A stretch of 64,000 nucleotides of DNA. Source: Pseudacidovorax sp. NFM-22. Its GTDB lineage: Bacteria > Pseudomonadota > Gammaproteobacteria > Burkholderiales > Burkholderiaceae_C. Shown in pieces: positions 7,503 through 16,605 of the stretch. Below the pieces are notes generated by a model. The model did no database searches. It was not told where the DNA came from and saw only the letters and a list, made by a program, of their open reading frames with translations. How positions within the stretch are numbered: the stretch's first letter is position 1; the number at the start of each line of letters is the position of its first letter. A program made the translations under genes and the position numbers. The DNA lies in the NCBI RefSeq assembly GCF_021401245.1, contig NZ_JACBFY010000005.1, positions 124,001-188,000 of the forward strand, written 5' to 3'.

Positions 7503-9548
7503 ATGGTCCCCGTACCGAACCTGCGCCTTCGCACCCTCGTCCTCGCCGTCGCCAGCGCCGCCGCCCTCATGGCCTGCGGTGGGGGCAACGGCAGCAATGT
7601 CAGCTTCACGCCCGTCGGCACGAGCGCCGCGTCGTCCGGCAACGGCAGCACCTCCGCCGCCGAGACGGTCACCGTTCCGGCCGAACCCGCCGGCCTGGGC
7701 AGCGCAGACACCGCGCCCATCCCCAGCGCCGTCGCCTATGTGGACACCGGCGCCACCAACCAGCGCGACAACCCCTGCAACGTCACCCTGGCCACCAATG
7801 CCGGCGCGCGCGTGCTGCAGGGCTTCCTGGACATCTGGACGCCCAGCTCGCTCATGGTGGATGCGGGCGTGACCCTGGCCGCGGCCAATGGCTGTCCGGC
7901 CGTGAGCCCGTCGACCTGGAGCGGCGTCCCCGGCGACAGCACCGACGGCACGGTGAAGAACGCCACCCTCCACGCCGCCAACATCAACTACGTCAAGACC
8001 GCCACGCAGGCGCGCACCACGGCCCAGGGCCTGGCGGCCTACATGGACGACCGCCGCGGCAAGGGCTACAGCGTGAGCGATGGCATGGGCCCGCTCACCA
8101 GCGCCTGGCGCGCCGGCACGCAGCAGACCACCACCATCACGGCCGTTGACCCCTACACGGCCCTGAGCCCGGCGGTGAACGACGGCGGCAACAACGTGGG
8201 CGTGGGCGCCTCGGGCGGCAACGCCAACATGGGCCTGGCCGTGGACTTCATCAACGGCCTGGCCGCCGGCTCCACCGAGCCGCCCAAGCGCTTCTACAAG
8301 TACGCCCGCCCCTGGCGCTGGAGCGGCGACGTGAAGGTCGTGCCCGCGCTCGAATCGGCCAAGAGCACCACGCCGGCCACCGACGGCGGCTTCCCCAGCG
8401 GCCACACGGCCGAGGCCTGGCGCGACACGCTGGCCATGGCGTACCTGGTGCCGCAGCGCTACCAGGAACTGGTGGCCCGCGCGATGGAGATGGGCGAGAA
8501 CCGCATCCTGGCCGGCATGCATTCGCCGCTGGACGTGATGGGCGGTCGCGTGCACGCCACCGCCGTGGTGGCCTACAACCTCTCCAGCGTGGCCAGCTAC
8601 ACGCCCGCCGTGAAGAAGGCCGCCTATGACCAGGCCCAGGCCTGGCTGCGCACGCAGAGCGGCAGCGCCGACTTCAACGCCCTGAACACCTATGCGCACA
8701 CGCCGCGCACCCAGGACAGCACGCAGCCCGACTTCGACCGCTTCAGCGACAGCGCCGCCTGGCGCAAGACCTACCTGCAGCGCCTGACCTACGGCCTGGA
8801 CCGCACCGGCGCTGCCGGCCAGCCCGCCACCGTGCCCAAGGGCGCCGAGGTGCTGCTGGAGACGCGCCTGCCCTACCTGAGCGCCGACCAGCGCCGCGTG
8901 GTGCTCAAGAGCACGGCCATCGACTCGGGCTATCCGCTGGGCAACGACGGCGAAGGCTGGGGCCGGCTGAACCTCTTCGCCGCCGCCGACGGCTACGGCC
9001 GTTTCGACGGCGACGTGGCCGTGACCATGGACGCCAGTCTGGGCGGCTTCAACGCCATCGACCGCTGGCGCAACGACATCGCCGGTGCGGGCAAGCTGAC
9101 CAAGGCGGGCACGGGCACGCTGCGCCTGTCGGGCAGCAATGGCTACACCGGCGGCACGGTGCTGGCCGCCGGACTGCTGGGCGCCGACTCCGCCACCGCG
9201 CTGGGCAATGGTGACGTCTTCATCAAGGGCGGCACGCTGGAGAGCACCGTGGCCGCCGCACCGCTGACGCTGGCGGGCCGCTACACGCAGACCGCCGGCA
9301 CGCTGAGCGTGGTGGCGGGCGCCAACGGTGCCGGCCTGCTGAAGGTGGGCGGCAATGCCGTGATCGCCGGCGGCGACCTGGCCGTGCGCTTTGCCACCGG
9401 CTACGTGCCGAAGGTGGGCGACACGCTCACCGTGGTCCAGGCCGCCGGCCGCCAGGGCCGCTTCGGCAATGTGACGGTGCAGGGCTTCGGCAAGGTCAGC
9501 GTGAGCTACACGGCCAACGCGGTGCTGGTGCGCATCGACGGGGTCTGA
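7503..9548 (+). CDS. PAP2-type acid phosphatase lipoprotein with autotransporter-associated beta-strand tail
   Basis: 681 residues from the ATG at 7503; a TTG at 7482 is less likely. The signal peptide ends in a lipobox-like ALMAC. The three PAP2 phosphatase motifs are present: K262-x6-R-P (KRFYKYARP), PSGH with His301, and R334-x5-H340-x3-D344 (RILAGMHSPLD). Residues about 525-681 carry beta-strand repeats of the autotransporter passenger kind (AGTGTLRLSGSNGYTGGT), but no beta-barrel translocator follows. It probably dephosphorylates phosphomonoesters outside the cytoplasm. Known relatives are class A acid phosphatases and larger PAP2 proteins; substrate range cannot be read from the sequence. 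Confidence 0.9.
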   Translation: MVPVPNLRLRTLVLAVASAAALMACGGGNGSNVSFTPVGTSAASSGNGSTSAAETVTVPAEPAGLGSADTAPIPSAVAYVDTGATNQRDNPCNVTLATNAGARVLQGFLDIWTPSSLMVDAGVTLAAANGCPAVSPSTWSGVPGDSTDGTVKNATLHAANINYVKTATQARTTAQGLAAYMDDRRGKGYSVSDGMGPLTSAWRAGTQQTTTITAVDPYTALSPAVNDGGNNVGVGASGGNANMGLAVDFINGLAAGSTEPPKRFYKYARPWRWSGDVKVVPALESAKSTTPATDGGFPSGHTAEAWRDTLAMAYLVPQRYQELVARAMEMGENRILAGMHSPLDVMGGRVHATAVVAYNLSSVASYTPAVKKAAYDQAQAWLRTQSGSADFNALNTYAHTPRTQDSTQPDFDRFSDSAAWRKTYLQRLTYGLDRTGAAGQPATVPKGAEVLLETRLPYLSADQRRVVLKSTAIDSGYPLGNDGEGWGRLNLFAAADGYGRFDGDVAVTMDASLGGFNAIDRWRNDIAGAGKLTKAGTGTLRLSGSNGYTGGTVLAAGLLGADSATALGNGDVFIKGGTLESTVAAAPLTLAGRYTQTAGTLSVVAGANGAGLLKVGGNAVIAGGDLAVRFATGYVPKVGDTLTVVQAAGRQGRFGNVTVQGFGKVSVSYTANAVLVRIDGV

Positions 9549-9556
9549 CGATCCCC

Positions 9557-9580
9557 GAGGCGGCGCCGCGGCGTCGCCTC
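9557..9580. terminator. hairpin between convergent genes
   Basis: GAGGCG / CGCCTC stem with further G-C pairs inside (one G-T) immediately after the phosphatase stop and overlapping the end of the opposing gene. No T run is visible; it is a plausible shared transcription end. Confidence 0.4.
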
Positions 9581-10715
9581 ACCAATCGCCGCCGTTGCGG
9601 TTGGGCCCCAGCTGCAGGCCGTCGATGCCCGCCACCGGCCAGGCGCCGATCGCGTGGCAGGCATGGCCCGGCGCGACCAACGGTCCGCGCCGGGGCACGC
9701 CGTCGGCCGCGCGCACCAGCACCTCGACGGAATCCGCCGCACGGCCACAGCTCACGTCGATGCGGTGCAGGCCCGGTGCCTCCACCGGCAGGTCGATCTC
9801 CCAGAAGCCCGGGGCGCCCGGCCACATGGGCTGCGGGGCGGCATCGTCCAGCGCGGCCAGCATGGGTTCATGGGCCGCGCCGAAGCGCCGCGCCACCACA
9901 CGCACCCTGCCCGGCCGCGGCACCTGCCGGGCCTGCGAAGGCCGCGTGACCAGCCGCAGGTCGCAGGGCGCCACGATCTGCACATGGGGCCATGCCGCGC
10001 CCAACGGACGGAAGCGCCAGCTCGGCACGCCGTCGTGCACGCACACCACCGAGAAGCCCGGCAAGCCGCCGCCCTCCTCGATCTGCGCCGTCGAGCGGGT
10101 GGCCCCGTAGACCACCGCGCCGTCGTTGAGCAGCTCGTTGTAGTGCGTGTGGCCGGTGTCGACGAAGGGCACGCGGGCATCGGCCAGCAGCCGCGCCAGC
10201 GCCTCGCCATCGGCCGCCATGTCGCCGGGATAGCAGTGCATGAACACCAGCGGCACCTCGCCCGCCGCCTCGGCCAGCGCCAGCTGGCGGGCGATGCGAT
10301 GGCGGTGGTGCGAATTGAGCCGGAAGTCCGGCCCGCCGGCACCGCTGCCGACCACATCGACAAAGATGCAGCGGTGGCCGGCGATCACCTCGTGCTCCGG
10401 CCGTTGTGCCGGCGCAAACGCGGCCTCGTAGGCGGCCAGGCTGCCGCCTTCGAAATCGTGGTCGCCCGGGATCACGCGCCAGGGCAGCGCGAGCGGCGCC
10501 AGCGCCTCGGTGATGGCGGCGTACTGCGCGGGCGTCGCATGGTTGGCGTTGTCGCCGGGCAGGTAGACGAAGTCGGCATCGCGCGCATGGGCGTTGAGCT
10601 CTTCCACGATGGCCTGCAGCCGCGGCCGGGCGGCCCAGCCGTCGGCCTCGTCCATGTGCAGGTCGCCGATGTGGATCCAGGCGATGGACGGCGGGTAAGC
10701 GGACCTGTCTTTCAT
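9579..10715 (-). CDS. calcineurin-like metallophosphoesterase
   Basis: 378 residues, no signal peptide. The N-terminal half carries the metallophosphoesterase ligands in order: IGDLHMD (D-x-H), YLPGDNANH, VIPGDHDFEGG (GDHD in place of the usual GNHD), FMHCYPGD and DTGHTHYNEL (GHTH). The C-terminal 130 residues form an extra beta-rich domain of unknown role. Family members include cyclic-nucleotide and other phosphodiesterases; the substrate is unknown. The ATG overlaps the stop of the upstream MFS gene by 4 nt, so the enzyme is translationally coupled to a transporter, which suggests it processes an imported phosphorylated compound. Confidence 0.9.
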   Translation of the reverse strand: MKDRSAYPPSIAWIHIGDLHMDEADGWAARPRLQAIVEELNAHARDADFVYLPGDNANHATPAQYAAITEALAPLALPWRVIPGDHDFEGGSLAAYEAAFAPAQRPEHEVIAGHRCIFVDVVGSGAGGPDFRLNSHHRHRIARQLALAEAAGEVPLVFMHCYPGDMAADGEALARLLADARVPFVDTGHTHYNELLNDGAVVYGATRSTAQIEEGGGLPGFSVVCVHDGVPSWRFRPLGAAWPHVQIVAPCDLRLVTRPSQARQVPRPGRVRVVARRFGAAHEPMLAALDDAAPQPMWPGAPGFWEIDLPVEAPGLHRIDVSCGRAADSVEVLVRAADGVPRRGPLVAPGHACHAIGAWPVAGIDGLQLGPNRNGGDW

Positions 10716-12040
10716 GACGAAGCAACGCCCAGGGCGGGCTGACCGGCCCGCGGTTCACACACGCCCGCGCAGGCCGGCCGCAGCATCGTGGCGAAGCCGA
10801 TCCACAGCGCCAGCGACGCGAGCGCGAAGCCGCCCAGCACATAGAAGGCGATCTGGTAGCCGAAGAGCTGCGCCAGCCAGCCGCCGATGGCGGGCGACAG
10901 GCTGGCGCCCAGGCCCTGCACGGTCATCACCGCGCCCTGGCCGACATTGACGCGGCCGGTGCCGTCGAGCAGGCAGGCCACCAGGCCGGGCACGGCCACG
11001 CTCTGCAGGCCGGCGCCGATGCCATCGAGCGCCTGCACGGGCCACACGCCCCAGCTGTCGATCACGCTGCCGGCGATCAGGCCGCGCAGTGGCAGCGAGG
11101 CGAAGGAGACCAGCATCACCAGCCAGTAGCCGCGCGTGGCCGACAGCCGCATGGCGGCCAGGGCGGTGACGATCATGACGGCCTGCGCCACCACCACCGT
11201 GAGCGCGGTGAACATGGCCGGGTTGCCCTTGCCGGCGCCGACCACCGCCAGGCCGTACAGCGGCAGCATGGCGCCGTTGCCCAGGTGGAAGCAGGCCAGC
11301 GCCGCGGCCAGGATCAGGAGCGGCCGGTTCTGCAGCAGCGTGCGCAGGCCCTGGGCCTGGCTGTCGTCCGCCGCGGCCGCCTTGCCGTCGTGCGGCCCTT
11401 CGAGCCCTCGCGCGGCGCGGTGGTCGATGGTCCGCTCCGGAATGGTCAGCACCGAGACGATGGCGAACACGCCGAACAGCGCCGCCAGGAAGAAGATGGC
11501 CGGCATGCCATAGCGAAAGCCCAGCCAGCCGGACAGCGCCGCGCCCACCATGTTGCCCGCATGATTCCAGGCCTGGTTGCGCCCGTTCTGCGCATTGAAG
11601 CCACGCTGGCGCACCACGCCCAGCGTGATGCCCGCCACCGCCGGCCCGATGGCCGCGCCGGCGATGGCCGTCGCCACCTGGCTCACGGTGACCACCCACC
11701 CCGCCTGCGACCAGAGAATCAGAAAGGAAGCCAGCACCGTGCAGATGCCGGTGATCACCACCACCCAGCGCTTGCGCGCCGTGTGGTCGATGAAGGCGCC
11801 CGCCGGCACCGTCATGAGCATGCCGGCCACGCCGCCGGCCGTCATCACCGAGCCGATGGCGCCCGGCTGCCAGCCGCGCTGCTGCAGGAAGACGCCCAGG
11901 AAGGGCCCGATGCCGGCCTGCATGTCGGCCATGAAGAAGTTGAGCGCGCACAGCGCGCGTGTGGCGCGGCGCTCGTCCCCGCCCGCCCCACCTTCGTCTG
12001 CTGCATTCGCGGAAGCCGCGAGGGTGGGCGAGGGATTCAT
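10712..12040 (-). CDS. major facilitator superfamily transporter
   Basis: 442 residues with about twelve hydrophobic segments and the MFS signature region between helices 2 and 3 (AGAFIDHTARKRWVV). A central hydrophilic loop (residues about 205-230, DHRAARGLEGPHDGKAAAAD) separates the two six-helix halves. It is the first gene of a two-gene leftward operon with the metallophosphoesterase. Direction and substrate of transport cannot be told. The 25 nt between its start and the stop of the ArsB-type gene means all four leftward genes up to 14010 could be one transcript. Confidence 0.9.
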   Translation of the reverse strand: MNPSPTLAASANAADEGGAGGDERRATRALCALNFFMADMQAGIGPFLGVFLQQRGWQPGAIGSVMTAGGVAGMLMTVPAGAFIDHTARKRWVVVITGICTVLASFLILWSQAGWVVTVSQVATAIAGAAIGPAVAGITLGVVRQRGFNAQNGRNQAWNHAGNMVGAALSGWLGFRYGMPAIFFLAALFGVFAIVSVLTIPERTIDHRAARGLEGPHDGKAAAADDSQAQGLRTLLQNRPLLILAAALACFHLGNGAMLPLYGLAVVGAGKGNPAMFTALTVVVAQAVMIVTALAAMRLSATRGYWLVMLVSFASLPLRGLIAGSVIDSWGVWPVQALDGIGAGLQSVAVPGLVACLLDGTGRVNVGQGAVMTVQGLGASLSPAIGGWLAQLFGYQIAFYVLGGFALASLALWIGFATMLRPACAGVCEPRAGQPALGVASS

Positions 12041-12065
12041 GGCGGGGTGTCTCCAGGTGCGTGGA

Positions 12066-13319
12066 TCAGCCGATCAGGAGCCGCGCCCCGATGGCCAGGA
12101 CGAGGGCGGGCGGCATGACCAGAACGCCCACCTTCAGGAAGCGCCAGAAGCCCACGTCGTCGCCCTCGCGGCGGATGGCGGCCAGCCACAGGATGGTGGC
12201 CAGCGAGCCGGTGATCGACAGGTTGGGACCCAGGTCCACGCCGATCAGCGTGGCATCGATCACCACCTGCGGCGGCTTCGCCTGCTGCAGCACCGTGCTG
12301 GCCAGCAGGCCCGCCGGCAGGTTGTTGACGACGTTGGCGCCCACGGCCAGCACCGAGCCGGCCACGGCCGCAGCGCCGTGGACGCTGCCCTGCACGCCGG
12401 CCATGAGCCAGTGGGCCAGCGTGGCGATCACGCCCGTCTGGCGCAGCGCCTCCACCAGCACGAAGAGGCCCGCCACCAGGGGCAGCACGCTCCACGAGAT
12501 GTCCTTGACCAGCGGCCAGGGGTTGGCCCGGTCGCGCACCAGCACCACGGCCGCCGTCAGCCCGCCCATGATGGCGGTGGGCAGCCCCAGGTCGATGCCC
12601 TTGAAGGACACCGTCATCAGCACGACGGCCGTGACCACCAGCGCGCCCAGCGCCGTCCAACCACCGGCATGCAGGGGCTCGACCTCCACGCGCGGCTCGC
12701 AGGCGCCGGCCAGCTCCTTGCGCATGACCAGGCGCAGACAGACGTAGGTGGCACCGATGGCCAGCAACGAGGGCAGGCCGAAGCTCTTGATCCACGGCCA
12801 CAGCGAAGGCACATGCGCGCCATAGAGCACCAGGTTGGCCGGGTTGGAGATCGGCAGCACGAAGCTCGCCGCATTGGCGATGAAGGCGCAGATGAACAGG
12901 TACGGCAGCGCCGGCGTGCAGGCCTTGCGCGCCGCCGCATACACCGCCGGCGTCAGCACCACGGCCGTGGCGTCGTTGGAGAGGAAGGCGGTGATGACCG
13001 CGCCGATGGCGTAGACCAGCGTGAACAGCCGCATCGGCGAGCCGCCCGCCATGTTGACGGCATGCCCGGCCACCCAGTCGAACAGGCCCTCGCGCCGCGC
13101 CGTCTCGGACAGCAGCATCATGCCGATGAGGAAGAGGTAGACATCGTTGCCCTTGGCCACGGCGCCCAGCGCCTGCTGCGCCGGCAGCAGCCCGAGCACG
13201 ACGACAAGGGCCGCGCCGGCCACGGCCCAGATGGCCTCGGGCAGCTTGAAGGGCCGGATCAGCACGCCGGCCGTGGTGGCAGCGGCGATGGCCCAGATGG
13301 TGAGGTGGGAAGACAGCAT
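12066..13319 (-). CDS. ArsB/NhaD-type ion transporter family membrane protein
   Basis: 417 residues from the ATG at 13319; the longer open frame starts inside the neighbouring gene. About eleven hydrophobic helices, with NDVYLFLIGMMLLSE, AFLSNDATAVVLTPA and GANVVNNLPAGLLAS, conserved elements of the ArsB/SLC13 ion-transporter superfamily. ArsB members export arsenite; others move citrate, sodium or silicate. No arsR or arsC gene is nearby, so arsenic resistance is not supported by context. The gene starts 7 nt after the CHASE3 gene stop, indicating an operon. Confidence 0.85.
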   Translation of the reverse strand: MLSSHLTIWAIAAATTAGVLIRPFKLPEAIWAVAGAALVVVLGLLPAQQALGAVAKGNDVYLFLIGMMLLSETARREGLFDWVAGHAVNMAGGSPMRLFTLVYAIGAVITAFLSNDATAVVLTPAVYAAARKACTPALPYLFICAFIANAASFVLPISNPANLVLYGAHVPSLWPWIKSFGLPSLLAIGATYVCLRLVMRKELAGACEPRVEVEPLHAGGWTALGALVVTAVVLMTVSFKGIDLGLPTAIMGGLTAAVVLVRDRANPWPLVKDISWSVLPLVAGLFVLVEALRQTGVIATLAHWLMAGVQGSVHGAAAVAGSVLAVGANVVNNLPAGLLASTVLQQAKPPQVVIDATLIGVDLGPNLSITGSLATILWLAAIRREGDDVGFWRFLKVGVLVMPPALVLAIGARLLIG

Positions 13320-13326
13320 GGAAGGG

Positions 13327-14010
13327 TCAGGGGGCGCAGGTGGCCGGCGCAGCGGGAGCAGCCGGCAGCGACGCGCGCGAAACATGGAAGCGGGCGATCA
13401 TCGCAAGCCCGAGCCGGGCCAGCACCGACAACGCCGTGCAGGCCAGCGTGATGGCGAGCAGCCAGCGCTCGGTGGCATGGGCCTGGGCGTTGCGCTGGTC
13501 GAGCAGTTCGGACTCGGCGGCGCGCATCTCGGCGACGACGGCGCGCACGTCGTCCATGGTGCGCTTGCCCTCGTCGCGCAGCACCAGGGCGCGGGCGGCC
13601 TCCAGGCCCTGGGTGCGGCGGGCCTGAACCGTCGCGTGCAGCTCGGCCAGCTTGAGGGCCACCCGGTATTCCAGCCGGTCCACGCGCCGCTGCTGCACCG
13701 CGCTGTCGCTGACCAGCGCGCGCAGCCGGTTGGCCAACGGCGCGATCTGCGCCAGGGCGCGGTCGTAGGGCTCCAGGTAGCGGTCGTCGCCGGTGATGAT
13801 GAAGCCGCGCTGGCCGGTCTCGGCATCGATGGCATGCACGAGCGTCGATTCCAGCGTGGTCAGCACCTGGTAGGTGTGCTCGATGGAGCCGCGCTGCGAC
13901 AACAGCAACTGGTGGTAGCGGAAGGACATCAGGCCGGCCACCACCAGCAGCGCGACGAAGGGCGCCGAGCGCAGCAGGCTCCGGAGGTCGATGGCGCCGG
14001 GGAGTCGCAT
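13327..14010 (-). CDS. stand-alone CHASE3-domain membrane sensor protein
   Basis: 227 residues from the ATG at 14010. A first membrane helix (PFVALLVVAGLMS, residues about 16-28) is followed by a periplasmic four-helix CHASE3 domain with the diagnostic HAIDAETGQRGFIITGDDRY, then a second membrane helix (WLLAITLACTALSVLARLGL) and a short cytoplasmic tail. CHASE3 normally sits in front of a kinase, methyl-accepting or diguanylate cyclase domain; none follows here. The next gene, the ArsB-type permease, begins 7 nt downstream, so the pair may work together. The signal sensed is unknown. Confidence 0.85.
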   Translation of the reverse strand: MRLPGAIDLRSLLRSAPFVALLVVAGLMSFRYHQLLLSQRGSIEHTYQVLTTLESTLVHAIDAETGQRGFIITGDDRYLEPYDRALAQIAPLANRLRALVSDSAVQQRRVDRLEYRVALKLAELHATVQARRTQGLEAARALVLRDEGKRTMDDVRAVVAEMRAAESELLDQRNAQAHATERWLLAITLACTALSVLARLGLAMIARFHVSRASLPAAPAAPATCAP

Positions 14011-14096
14011 GGCGGGATGGGAAGAAGGGCTCGTGCGGAATGCCCTGCTGCCGTCCAAGAAGCATGCCAGCCGCGCCGGCATGCCGGATCAAGCAC

Positions 14097-15299
14097 TTAG
14101 CCTTCCGCCCGGGCGCACCCTGCATGAACGTCGGACGTACCGCTGTCCGCTTTCTGGACAAGGCGGCCCGCCGCCAGCCCTGCGGCCAGCAACACCAGCG
14201 CGGCCAGCGCCAATGCGCCCACGCCTGGCCCGCCCAGCAGCAGGCCGCCGACCACGCCACCCCCGGCGATGGCCGTGTTCCACACCGTCACCAGCACGGA
14301 CTGCGCCACGTCCGCCGCCTCGCCGGCTGCGCGGGCCAGTGCCGTCTGGAACAAGGTCGCCGCGCCGCCGAAGGCCAGGCCCCATGCCACCACCGCCGCC
14401 TGCAGCACCGGCGCCCGGTCGCCCGCCATCGCAAGCGCCCCGGCGGCCAGGCCGAACACCACCGTGCTGCCCAGCAGCAGCGGCCGCAGATGGCGGTCGA
14501 TCAGCACGCCGACGACCCAGATGCCCAGCAGCGCGCTGCCGCCGAACACCAGCAGCACCCGGTCCGTCTGTCCCGCGAGGCCCGCCGCGGCCGCCAGCGG
14601 CGCGATGTAGGTGTAGAGGATGTTGTGCGCCAGCACGAAGCTCAGCACCATGAGCAGCACCGGCCGCACCCCGGCCAGCCGGAGCACCTGCCGCAGGGGC
14701 AGCCGCCGGCCCGCCGCCTCGCCGGCGAAGTCGGGCACCCCCAGCCGCACCCAAAGCATCAGCGCCAGGGCCAGCAGGCTCATCAGGCCGAAGCAGGCGC
14801 GCCAGCCCACGAGGCCGCCGAGGAAGGTGCCGGCCGGCACGCCCAGCGACAGCGCCAGCGGCGTGCCGACCATGGCGATGGCGATGGCGCGGCCCTTCTG
14901 GTGCGCCGGCACCATGCGTGCCGCATGCCCGGCCAGCAGCGCCCACAGCAGGCCCGCGCACACGCCGGCCAGGAAGCGGGCCACCAGGGTCAGGGCATGG
15001 CTGCCGGACCAGGCCGTGACGGTGTTGGCGACGACGAAGCCCGCCAGCGCAGCCAGCAGCAGCGGACGGCGGCGCACGCCCCGGGTGGCAGCGGTGAGCG
15101 GAATCGCCGCCCCCAGGGAGCCCACGGCGTAGACGGTGACGGTCTGCCCGGCCCACGCTTCGGAGACGCCCAGGCCCCGGGCCATCTGCGGCAGCAGGCC
15201 GGCCGGCAGCGCTTCGGTCAGGATGGTGATGAAGGCCGCCGATGCCAGCGCCAGCAGCGCCGCCACGGGCAGGCGGTCCGCGGCCCGCGCGGCGCTCAT
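14097..15299 (-). CDS. MFS transporter, drug:H+ antiporter / arabinose-efflux-like type
   Basis: 400 residues, twelve predicted helices. The start LPVAALLALASAAFITILTE, then LPQMARGLGVSEAWAGQTVT and the helix 2-3 loop TRGVRRRPLLL, fit DHA1-type sugar/drug efflux permeases of the AraJ/YdhP kind. Start at 15299 overlaps the stop of the serine hydrolase gene by 4 nt (ATGA). A divergent LysR regulator lies upstream of the operon. Efflux of a small organic compound is inferred from the family; the substrate is unknown. Confidence 0.9.
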   Translation of the reverse strand: MSAARAADRLPVAALLALASAAFITILTEALPAGLLPQMARGLGVSEAWAGQTVTVYAVGSLGAAIPLTAATRGVRRRPLLLAALAGFVVANTVTAWSGSHALTLVARFLAGVCAGLLWALLAGHAARMVPAHQKGRAIAIAMVGTPLALSLGVPAGTFLGGLVGWRACFGLMSLLALALMLWVRLGVPDFAGEAAGRRLPLRQVLRLAGVRPVLLMVLSFVLAHNILYTYIAPLAAAAGLAGQTDRVLLVFGGSALLGIWVVGVLIDRHLRPLLLGSTVVFGLAAGALAMAGDRAPVLQAAVVAWGLAFGGAATLFQTALARAAGEAADVAQSVLVTVWNTAIAGGGVVGGLLLGGPGVGALALAALVLLAAGLAAGRLVQKADSGTSDVHAGCARAEG

Positions 15300-16504
15300 C
15301 GCCCCGCCTCCCCGACGCCATAGACCGCATCGCGCAGGTCCGTGACGAAGCGGCCCGACATGCCCTCGTACAGCGTGTTGGTGAGCGCCACCACGCTGAG
15401 GCCCTGCGCCCGGTCCACGAACCAGGCATGGCCGTAGGCACCGCCCCAGCGCCAGGTGCCCGCCGTCTCGGGCGAGGCCGCGCGCCGCGCGTCCCTCAGC
15501 ACCGAGAAGCCCAGGCCGAAGCCGAAGCCCGGCGCCGTGGGCAGGTCCGGGCCCGTGAGCTGGTCGCGCCCCATTTCTTCCACCCAACGCGCCGGCAGCA
15601 GCGGGCCGCCGCCCTGGCGCAGTGTTTCCAGCAACCTCAGCAGGTCGCCGGCCGTGCCCGCCATGCCGGCGCCGCCCGAGGGGAAGGCCTGGGCGTCGAA
15701 GATCCGCGCCGGGCTGAAGGCGATGCCGACCGCGCCTTCGAAGGGCGACACCGTCTCGCCTTCCGCCAGCGGGTGCGGCTGCGAGCTGCCGTTGACATAG
15801 GCCGTGGCCACGCGCTGCGCATCGCGTGCGACGAAGCCGGTGTCGTGCATGCCGAGGGGGCCGGTCACGAGTTCCTGGACGGCCTGGTCCAGCGGCGCGC
15901 CGTGCACGCGCTCGATCAGCGCGCCCAGCACGTCGGTCGCCAGCGAGTAGCCCCAGGACGTACCGGGGGCGTACAGCAGCGGCACGCTGGCGATGCGGCG
16001 CAGGTTCTCCGCCAGGTCGATCCCGCTGGCATCCAGCCCGTCGGACACGCCGGCCCGTGCATAGGGGCCCTGCGCGTCCGCCTCCAGAAAGCGGTAGCCC
16101 AGCCCCGCCGTGTGGCTGAGCAGTTGCCGCGCGCTGATGCGCGCAGGCCGGCCGTCGGGCCCCAGCGGCCGGAATGCCGGCAACCAGCGGGCGATGTCCT
16201 CGTCCAGGTCCAGGCGGCCCTGCGCCACCAGCACCATCGCCGCGGTCGACACGATGGGCTTGCTCGCCGAGGCCAGCCGGAAGACGGTGTCGAGCGCCAT
16301 GGGGCGGGCGCGCTCCCGGTCCGCCCAGCCGGCGGCTTGCTGGTGGATCGGCTCGCCATCGCGCGCCACCAGCACCACGGCGCCGACCAGGCGGTGCGCG
16401 TCCAGCGCCTGCCGGACCGCGGCCCGGATGCGGGCGGCGACCTGGGCGGGTGTGCCGCCCGCGCGGGGAAAAACTGTGTGCGTCGTCACGGAACGTCCTT
16501 TCAT
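15296..16504 (-). CDS. serine hydrolase of the beta-lactamase class C / EstB family
   Basis: 402 residues from the ATG at 16504. The catalytic S-x-x-K is RLASASKPIV, the Tyr motif is GYSLATDV, and the third region is WRWGGAYGHAWF. There is no signal peptide, unlike periplasmic AmpC enzymes, so an esterase or D-aminopeptidase-like role in the cytoplasm is more likely than penicillin resistance. It heads a two-gene operon with an MFS transporter and is divergent from a LysR regulator, a typical regulator/enzyme/transporter unit. Confidence 0.9.
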   Translation of the reverse strand: MKGRSVTTHTVFPRAGGTPAQVAARIRAAVRQALDAHRLVGAVVLVARDGEPIHQQAAGWADRERARPMALDTVFRLASASKPIVSTAAMVLVAQGRLDLDEDIARWLPAFRPLGPDGRPARISARQLLSHTAGLGYRFLEADAQGPYARAGVSDGLDASGIDLAENLRRIASVPLLYAPGTSWGYSLATDVLGALIERVHGAPLDQAVQELVTGPLGMHDTGFVARDAQRVATAYVNGSSQPHPLAEGETVSPFEGAVGIAFSPARIFDAQAFPSGGAGMAGTAGDLLRLLETLRQGGGPLLPARWVEEMGRDQLTGPDLPTAPGFGFGLGFSVLRDARRAASPETAGTWRWGGAYGHAWFVDRAQGLSVVALTNTLYEGMSGRFVTDLRDAVYGVGEAGR

Positions 16505-16605
16505 CGATGACCGTTCCCGTGACCTTAAGCAGCCCGGCACTGGAGATAAAGACGGCTACAGTTCCCGGCTCTGCGGAACGCGGTGTCCGCAATGGAGGAT
16601 GCAGG

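Noticed and set aside
12066-13319. Naming the permease arsB
   Set aside because: No arsenic genes nearby and the superfamily has many substrates.
15296-16504. Calling the serine hydrolase a beta-lactamase resistance gene
   Set aside because: No signal peptide and EstB-like motifs; context is an MFS/LysR unit.
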